In this document: positions 56,870 to 64,000 of the stretch, piece after piece | Position numbering within the stretch: the stretch's first letter is position 1 | How the letters are laid out: the number at the start of each line of letters is the position of its first letter | Source: Taiwanofungus camphoratus | Lineage: Eukaryota > Basidiomycota > Agaricomycetes > Polyporales > Taiwanofungaceae | NCBI GenBank assembly: GCA_003999685.1 | Contig: CP021223.1 | Span: forward strand, 2,666,001-2,730,000 | Length of the DNA: 64,000 nt | Direction of reading: 5' to 3' | Translations under genes and position numbers: made by a program | The notes under the pieces: model-generated | What the model was told of the DNA's origin: nothing | Seen by the model: only the letters and a program-made list of their open reading frames with translations | Database searches by the model: none

Positions 56870-57853
56870 ATGTTCTCAACGAAAAGGGTTGTTGCCGCGA
56901 CCGTTATTGCCGCGGGCATGCAAGTCGTTTCTGCTCAATCGTAAGTATTGTCGAGATGATGCCGCGCTGTAAAGGTTGCACTGACTCGGCACACATGCAC
57001 TCCTAGTCTATCCTCGCAGTGTCAGGCGACTTTGGCACAGCTCGTAACATCGCCAGAGACAAAGTGTCTGAATGCACAGTCTCTGGTTGGCATCGTAGTG
57101 TCGGGCTCGAACACCTCGGTCATAAGCCCTGTCAATTCCTGGCTGACGGGCCTCTGCGCACAACCAGCGTGCACAAATGAGACCTTGGCGGCGGTCGTTG
57201 GCAACATCACGAACGGCTGCTCAAGCGACCTCCAATCGTACGGTTTCTCTTCCGGGAACTCGAGCGAGCTCACGTCGTTAGTGCAAACGGCGTACCCGAC
57301 AGCACGCCAGGTCGCCTGCCTCGCGGAGTAGGTGCAGCGTCGATTTGATCCGCGCACGAGGCTGATGTGATCACTGCAGCACATCGAACAGCAAGACTCT
57401 GTGTGTCACGGAGACGCTCAACAATCTCCAGCCGTACACTGGCACCCTCACGCCGTCCAAAGTGGAGTCACTGGTCTCGCAGATCGCCAGCGGCAACGTG
57501 CCCAACGTGCCCAGCAACGTCACCTGCACCGACTGCACAAAGGCGGCGCTGAACATCGTGAACCAGAACTTGCCAGGCGTCATCAGCTCGGGTACAAACA
57601 GCAGCATCACGGGCCAATGTGGGAACAGCTTTGTTGGTAAGTGTTCCTGGGCCATGGAGCGTCACACGTGCAGATGCTGAGACGTCTTCCAGATGGCGCG
57701 CAGCCATCGACTATCACTCAGACTGCGAACACCGCCATTGCCAGCAGCTCCTCTAATGGCGCTTCTTCACTAGCAGTTTCCATGAGCTCTGTCCTCGGCA
57801 TCACCCTGTCGTCCCTTCTTGCTGTCTCCTCTGCACTTGCTATCCTTGCTTAG
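56870..57853 (+). CDS. Secreted GPI-anchored Cys-containing protein (DUF7729-like)
   Basis: Exons 56870-56940, 57007-57327, 57380-57636 and 57693-57853 give 269 residues. A signal peptide (VVAATVIAAGMQVVSAQS) leads to two similar Cys-containing halves: 'SSQCQATLAQLVTSPETK' ... 'AQPACTNETLAAVVGNI' and 'SKTLCVTETLNNLQPYTG' ... 'SNVTCTDCTKAALNIVNQ'. There are several Asn-x-Ser/Thr sites. A Ser-rich linker ends in a hydrophobic tail (SVLGITLSSLLAVSSALAIL) typical of GPI attachment, so a cell-wall or plasma-membrane location is inferred. The DUF7729 name is from memory of the Cys pattern and is not certain. The second intron starts GTAGGT and changes a would-be stop into Asp-Thr. Confidence 0.82.
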
Positions 57854-58352
57854 TCAGGCCTCCAAGGGCTTGCTGACGGACTCGTTTTTACGTTAAGCAC
57901 AGCCGAAGTTGTAGCACCTAAGTTCGCTGCGGATCATGCCCGACAATTGCGTAGTTTACTTTGGACAGTTGTACTGGACACTAAAATAATGCTAAAATAA
58001 TGCACCGTAAATCGCGTGTTCCGCATTGAAGGCATCGTCACGGCGCCGATACCCACCTATAATTAATCATTGTCCGCACGAGACCGATACACGAATTCGG
58101 AATGAGTTGATAGATGCGCCTTTGAGCATGACTGACAGGTCGATGCATCACATGTTGACTGTACGCCACATTCATGGATCATGTCAAGTTGGTGCTTGTT
58201 TCATGGCACTCATCAGCCTTACAATACATCAAGAAATTCTACGCTGGCCATTCGAGTAATTCTTCCGCCGTATTGCCCCCCCGGGGATCCACGCCCTTCT
58301 GTCTAGTGTTTCCGTTGTTTCCAATAGAGCATCATGCCCGTGATAGATCTTA
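57854..58352. other. Convergent 3' spacer
   Basis: About 500 bp between the stops of the GPI protein and the GH17 gene, with a tandem aataatgctaaaataatg near 57985. Confidence 0.5.
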
Positions 58353-59867
58353 TTAGCAGCTTGTCCGAGGGTGGAATGGGAACTTGAGGTGGCCTGATGA
58401 ATTGTAGATGCCATAGCCAGGCTCTTGGTTGTCGGAGTAAATATGTGCGAACCATCCTATGCCGCCACCTTCCACCGCCTTGAGATCCGCACAATGTGCG
58501 TCCAGCAATTCGAAATAGGCCTGCAAGACAGCGTTAGATAGAGCCATGGACCCGGGGATGTACGATGGTCAAGGACAGTCGAGCTGCTGACTCGTAGACT
58601 CGGGAGAAGAGAGACAGGGACTAGAAGCTTACGTGTTCGTTCGGGATGTCAGCAACTGCGTAAGGGCTATTTGGCTGGACGCTCGGAGAAGTGACCGATG
58701 GCCAACCATTCTGTGGGTACATACTTAGCATGGCGGCGCGGAGCCCGTGACATTCATCACAAAGAAAGGTTTGTTGTAAGGCTCACCTCATCAAAATACA
58801 TCTTCTTTCCATTGCCATGTTCTATGAAGAAGTCCAGGTTTTCGAGCACTATAGGCCACGACCTATCGGCTGCCAATTGATAAGATGTGTTTCAGCGCCG
58901 CATAAGGTTTGCAACGCGCTACGAAGCTCACCAGTAGATGCGTTCTGATCAAAGAAAGGTAACATATGTACGTTGATGAAATCGATGGCATCCAACACAT
59001 CTTGTGCGCCACCGCGTTCTTGGTACCCGTATGCGAGTTCACTCACGGTGACAGGTATGTTGAGGCTCGAAAGATTTGCCTTGGCAAGGATTACCTGGTG
59101 CGCCAGCTCCTCGTGTGGGAGGACGTTATCATAGAGCGGCTCTGAGCCGAATTGAACTCCACGCGTGACGAATTTTGCTTTCGGGTTCGCATGTAACGTT
59201 GCGAAGAGGGTGTCGCGCCTCGTCATCCAGATGTCCCCTCCAGTAAAACCGAACTATGGGGAGAATGGACAAAAGGCCGATCGGTAATCTAATTCGAGCC
59301 GTTATCGTGCAGGAATTCCTACCCAAATGAGAGCGTGTACGCCCAATCCGTTATCCCATGCCGCATTTATAATATCATCACTGTAGACAGAAGTTTGTCC
59401 GATTTGTCACAACTTCAGACAAGTAGGCCTACTAGAATCCTTCGCGATCACACGCTCCATAGAGACGAACGTATCGAGAATTGAAATGATAGCGAATATC
59501 AGCAAATTCTGCATGGAGTTGCTCCGGAGTCTGACCTGGACACGATATCACGATAACACGAATGAATTTATAAATGGTTTCAGATCATAAACGGGTACCT
59601 CAGCAGTTGTCACTTACAAGCGGTCACTTCATAACTGAATCCGACAAATGCGTATTCGGTGCTCGGGTCGCACCACCAATGAGTGTTATCAGGAGGGAGC
59701 ACTGGAGGCACGATGAATCCCAAGGCCGGAAAACAAAATGGTGCCGGCAGTGCGTCAGTACTAGCTCGCTCAAAATTCTGAGGTTGTATGTCTTGATCGA
59801 AGGGAAGGGCATAGCTTAACTGGAGACAGGAGAGACAGAGAGCGTACAACAGAGCCGTGAATACCAT
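58353..59867 (-). CDS. Glycoside hydrolase family 17 (beta-1,3-glucanase type), secreted
   Basis: GH17 enzymes cut or remodel beta-1,3-glucan in the fungal wall. Seven exons (59867-59618, 59535-59433, 59380-59323, 59253-58932, 58869-58787, 58710-58633, 58520-58353) give 353 residues, all in frame. The signal peptide is 'MVFTALLYALCLSCLQLS' + YA; I chose this Met over the one six codons upstream because it begins the hydrophobic stretch. 'FSYEVTACQTPEQLHAEF' and 'RYVRLYGACDREGFYDDI' follow the family. The acid/base Glu is in 'VTRGVQFGSEPLYDN' and the nucleophile Glu in YFDENGWPSVTSP, split by an intron. The C-terminus 'GYGIYNSSGHLKFPFHP' is typical. No GPI signal or binding module is present. 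Confidence 0.88.
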
Positions 59868-60772
59868 CGTCGACTCCGTTATCAAGAGAAAAGCCGCCAG
59901 CAGCTACAACATAAATAGGTCCAGGAAACAAAGAAGTGATAAGAATTTCCAGAAATTCCGAGTCGCTCATACACCGGCTTCAAGGACAGGTGACAATAAC
60001 TAAATTAGAGACCCAGTCCAGGATCGGACGAAGGCTGACTGGCGGCCGAGAGTTTTGAAGCAGGCAGGCAGTATCCAAATAACGGTCACCTGGACCTCAT
60101 CAGCGCACTGGCGGGTCAGGTAGATGAACTACTACTGATCCAGCAGAAGGTATGCCGAAAACGAGCCTATGCATGCGATAAACGAGGAAGAAAGCAGCAA
60201 ATAATGCGGGGAGAAGTCTCTGTCCGCATGGTGAATACGATCGATTGTCACAGTGTGATCTTCCAGTGTCACGCGCACTTCCCGTCGCGGGTCACGCGCC
60301 CCGTTTGCTGGGTCACGCGACCGCTGTATTCACACCCGAGCGAATGCATATTCCGAGAGGACAATCACGGTTCGCTTGACCTGGTAGGCGTCGCTATTGT
60401 AGACTCCACTGGAACATTCAGATGTTAGTCAACGAGGGCTACCGTCTACGTTCGTGTTGCGAACCGTGTTCTGATCTCCGACGAGGGAAGTTGCAGAGAA
60501 CATTAGATAAGAAACGCATTGCCAAAAGTACATCCAAATACCCGGGTTGGAGATCATACAGTCATGTTAAATTAGATATATGAACACCCAGAGGAAGCAT
60601 CATAGGATCTTGGACAGCCTTCTTGGACCATGCATTCCTCTGAAGCTATAGCTAAGTCAGTTCATGATCATAAGCATATCAATGCAGACACGAACATGTT
60701 CTTCAGCTTCGCTAGCAGGGATGATATTCATATGATTGGGTATAATTCCACAGTTCTGTAGAAAAGGTCAGC
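59868..60772. other. Spacer between GH17 and gelsolin-domain gene
   Basis: GH17 promoter and 3' flank of the next gene. A repeated gggtcacgcg motif (about 60290-60320) is the only structure noticed. Confidence 0.45.
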
Positions 60773-63700
60773 TTACAAAGACCAAAGAAAGTGACCCCAT
60801 CTCACTAGATCACTTTCATCAAGATCGCGGAAATTCAGCCGTAAATCCGTTGGTATCTGTGAAGGCAATATCAAGACATGGACCGTAGGAGAAAATGGTT
60901 TCGATGAGGAAGTCTTCCTCGACATCTCCTGGAGCGGATACAATAAACAAACGTCCTGATGGTAATTTATAGGCACGTACCGATGCAGTAGAAAGAGCCA
61001 GCCTGATATCTTGTCGATTCCCGCGAGCTTCACCGCCAACTAATACATAATACTCCCATATGCAATCAATGACATAAACAGAATCGTTAATTGCGGGCTG
61101 ATCTGCGAAGCACTGCACACGCAACACCTGTGATAGTTGACTAGCATCAACAACTGAGCTACTCTCTAAAGCCAAGTCACTCACTGCTTCGTGACCCATG
61201 TGCGCATTTACCGACCATAATCGTGGGCATAATGTGGGTGCCGTAGACCTCCACTTCCAGTAATCAGCATTGGCATATTCACCATCGCCAAGAATCATCC
61301 AGAACATCTCATCGTTATCGGTCTCTCCTTCAACGAGTTCTATCAGGCTTGATGCTTGCGAAGAGAGGGCTTGCGCATATTCCCGAGCAGCGCGTCGCTC
61401 CTCTACCGTCGAGCCACAGCCGTGCCAGACATAAAAAGTATCCAGAAGGGACAGACAATAGCTGAATCCAGAGCACAAATTTCTGATACTCTGACAGAAC
61501 AGTACATAGGAATGAGGTGGAAATCCTAGCAATTAGCTTAGCTCTGCGTTTACTCACAAGTTCAAGCTCATCAATGAAAGTTACTCCGTTGATAGAGCGG
61601 ACAAGATGCATGGTGGTATTCTCAGGAGACCAGTGTGCCCGAGTCCCCTGTCCCACGGTAAGCACAGCACATGTATCAGTCACCAATTGATTCCTTACCT
61701 GTCGCGTCACAAGTTTACCACCGAGGACCGATACAAACTCCGCAGATTCGCAATATTGATATACGGTAACCTGTTTGAAGCCGTAGGGACAGACATGCGT
61801 ACATCAGCAATTAAACTGAGAGCCGACCCAGGGGGAAAGGGTACGAACCAAGAAAGTGCCGTAGCGCCTGGCTAGCTCTTGAAGTTTCCGTTCTTCTCTC
61901 TCGCCCGCTGTGCAGTGCTTACCACGCCACGTCCATACTTTTGTGGATACTAGACCAGTTGATCTCGCTTTTGCACGATGAATAACCGCAAGTAATTCAG
62001 TGTCATAAAAGACATGAGTACTACCCATGATACTGGTGGCAGTATTGCCTATAATTGACATGACATCGACTGACACAGTTTGTGCGTCTGCATCTGGCAC
62101 AAAGGCGGCCGGTTCGGCTTTGAGCAGAGCGTCAAAGTCGACGTGAGGGAAAGGTTCGTCAGCGCATTCTTACCGCACATAGTTAGCATGTTATGTGAGC
62201 CTCGAGAACAACATGCATACCAATGTGAATGAATGTACTTTCGTCCACGGGAGCCGTCTTGCTTGATAGAGGGCTAAAGCTGCCGGATTTCAAGTTCTCT
62301 TGATCATCTTGTACCTCTGCTTTTAATGAGACTTCTGTCGACATGGGCACAACCCTCGTTCGTGGCAATGTTGCAGCCGGAGAGGGTACTGGTGTCCTCT
62401 CTTCCTCCAATGGCGGCATTACGATGGCAGAATACCTATCATTACTCGGCTTGCGTTTGTCAGCTTGTACAGAAGGCTGTACTGTGGCGCTGTTTGGTCC
62501 CCAATTTACGGCGATGGACTTAACGTCTTGTCGGGGAACTGAGTCTTCATCTTCCAACTCATGGCGATTAAGACTCGCAGTCAGGTCTGTGGCATCCAAA
62601 TCTGTCGTCGAGGACTCGCGAGATACAGTGTCCTGGAACGCTTGGGCAACATCCATGACAGTCGCCCTGTTTCCCGTGCTTGGAATCCGGCCATGACGGA
62701 TGGGCGACTTCGGTGGCTTCTCTCTGCTTCGCACGAGAGGTGGTGTTATAGCCAGATGAGACGAGTTGGTTCCATTGGAGGTGGCCAATGGACGAGTTGT
62801 ATCGGGTAGCGATGTTGAAGGAGGCTCCGATATAAGAGGTTTTATGTCGGAAGCTGAGGGGAAGAAGTCATCTTCAAATTTGTTCTCGAGAGATGAGGCT
62901 TTCAGGACAGTCGGTGAATTTCTGTCACGAGAGCTGGATATGTCTGAAGTGGACAAAGTTTCATCTCGCACTGCAATGACCGTAGCTAATTGAGGCTGAG
63001 CCACTTCAGTATTCAAGACCTTCAGCACGCTTGCATGGGTTATGGAAGTCGAAGGACTCGCAGCGTTCTGTGCGTTCGTAATAGTGTCTTGTGCACTTCG
63101 GGCCTTCCGAGGCTTCTTAGCCCTGTCTTTAGTCAACTAGAGATAAATTCACGGTCGTGAACACAAGCCCACGATTCACGCATGAAGTAAAAAAACGGGA
63201 TCAACCATATGCACACAATACAACCGGGTTACCAAAGGGAACCTACATGGTTCAGAGGCTTTCTCGATGGTGACGGCAATTCTGCAAACTCTCTGCTGAC
63301 CCGCTCTCGAACTGCATCTCTGCTCCTTGCCCGTACTTGTATCCCTAGTTCATCTACCTCGGGCGACTCTGCACGGCCGCGGGCAGGTGGCGAAACCGCA
63401 ACAACAGCCTTATCGCCCGTCTTTACGGGTTTAATGTAGGAAATGAGGGTGGTCGAAGAGCCGAGCCCCGCCGGGCGTGAAGAGTCATCCTGTCCCACAT
63501 CGCTGGCCGCCGAAGAACGCACTTGCGCTATGGACGACAAAGAGACCGCAGACTTCAAAGATCTACCAGTATGGTCTGACCTCACTATTTTGGGAGGCGT
63601 GAATTCCAACGTCGGCGAGGACGGATCCTCAGTGCGTGACTTGCGCAAAGGCGCAGGCTTGGGCGAGATGAGAGGCGGGGAGGGTGATGATGCCGTAGCA

Positions 63701-64000
63701 CCAAACTGCCACCGCTCTAGTACAGGTGCTTGCTTTCTACCGCCAGAATCCTTTCTATCGGGTAGTGGCGAAGTAGGGGGAGAACCAGCCTGAAGCTGGC
63801 TGCTCGCTTGAACTATGCTTTTCACGAACCCACGCCCCTGCAGTCGGCTAATGCTTGGTGTAGGTTCCTTTTGTGGAGGTGTGCGTAGGAAGGCCGGCGA
63901 GGGATTCTGTGACAGAGGAATTTGTGGGCCAAGTGACGTGCGCGGCGACGGCTGGATGGGCCGAGCAAGTAAAGGGGTCGTGATAGGTGGTTTTTGAGAA
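60773..64000 (-). CDS. DUF4045-gelsolin protein (partial, N-terminus beyond right edge)
   Basis: Basidiomycetes encode large proteins with a disordered DUF4045 region and C-terminal gelsolin-like repeats, thought to touch actin. From the right edge inward: Pro/Ser-rich sequence with 'PSISRLQGRGFVKSIVQA' (DUF4045-type); a long low-complexity stretch (about 62180-63770); and gelsolin-like parts 'STHVFYDTELLAVIHRAK', 'VSTKVWTWRGKHCTAGER' (about 61850-62060). Next come 'MHLVRSINGVTFIDELEL' and 'LLDTFYVWHGCGSTVEER' (about 61400-61620). The end 'LRLNFRDLDESDLVRWGH' + FLWSL stops at 60773. The last junction (near 60850-60900) is unresolved because the obvious intron would be only 27 nt. Calcium or actin binding is inference. 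Confidence 0.8.

Noticed and set aside
1-64000. tRNA genes, LTR elements, DNA transposons with terminal inverted repeats, CRISPR arrays, biosynthetic cluster
   Set aside because: Looked for by eye; no cloverleaf, long terminal repeat, transposase motif, array or clustered pathway genes could be supported.

Overview
The window is nuclear DNA from a filamentous basidiomycete fungus (Agaricomycetes, probably a polypore-like mushroom). The evidence is intron-dense genes with mostly 48-85 bp GT-AG introns, DAM1/DASH subunit DAD2, Mediator subunits, a GH17 glucanase, BTB-domain proteins, a DUF6534-like membrane protein, a degenerate basidiomycete-type kinase, and a DUF4045-gelsolin protein. No rRNA, tRNA, CRISPR or organellar signal was seen, and no LTR, viral or capsid-bearing element was recognised.

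Layout. 1-3.5 kb: MED14 (minus, runs off the left edge), sharing a divergent promoter with DAD2 (3.9-4.3 kb, plus). 4.4-7.8 kb: SCYL1/Cex1-type pseudokinase with HEAT repeats (minus), divergent from a 1,358-residue serine/proline-rich protein with one membrane segment (8.0-12.8 kb, plus) and a run of eight phase-1 introns. 13.0-14.4 kb: remains of an uncharacterised minus-strand gene split by a poly(A)-tailed retroposon with a 12-bp target-site duplication. 14.7-15.6 kb: a proline/serine-rich orphan protein. 15.6-27 kb: a gene-poor stretch with a kinase fossil, a small possible mitochondrial protein, intact palmitoyl-protein thioesterase PPT1, a short-chain dehydrogenase fossil, a BTB protein, and a decayed DUF6534-like gene. 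27-30 kb: two tandem RING proteins with SUMO-interacting-type motifs. 30.4-36.2 kb: MED12. 36.8-42.1 kb: two GC-rich genes (a 3-ketoacyl-CoA-reductase-like SDR and a conserved orphan). 44-44.9 kb: ribosomal protein RPS5/uS7. 45.8-47.8 kb: coiled-coil orphan. 48.6-49.7 kb: second BTB protein. 51.3-52.9 kb: aldo/keto reductase whose catalytic Asp seems to be encoded by a 5-nt exon followed by a 1-nt exon. 55.2-55.8 kb: conserved orphan. 56.9-57.9 kb: GPI-anchored secreted protein. 58.4-59.9 kb: GH17 glucanase. 60.8-64 kb: DUF4045-gelsolin protein, cut by the right edge.

Functional themes. Most genes are housekeeping: transcription (MED14, MED12), kinetochore (DAD2), trafficking/tRNA export (SCYL1), translation (RPS5), protein depalmitoylation (PPT1) and cell wall (GH17). 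There is no operon-like system. The most unusual signals are splicing-related: the 5-nt plus 1-nt microexon pair in the aldo/keto reductase, two GC-AG introns, the symmetric-exon run, and introns that are open in frame. The tandem SIM-RING pair resembles SUMO-targeted ubiquitin ligases and is the best candidate for an uncharacterised pathway component. Exon coordinates come from splice-site reading and have not been checked against transcripts.
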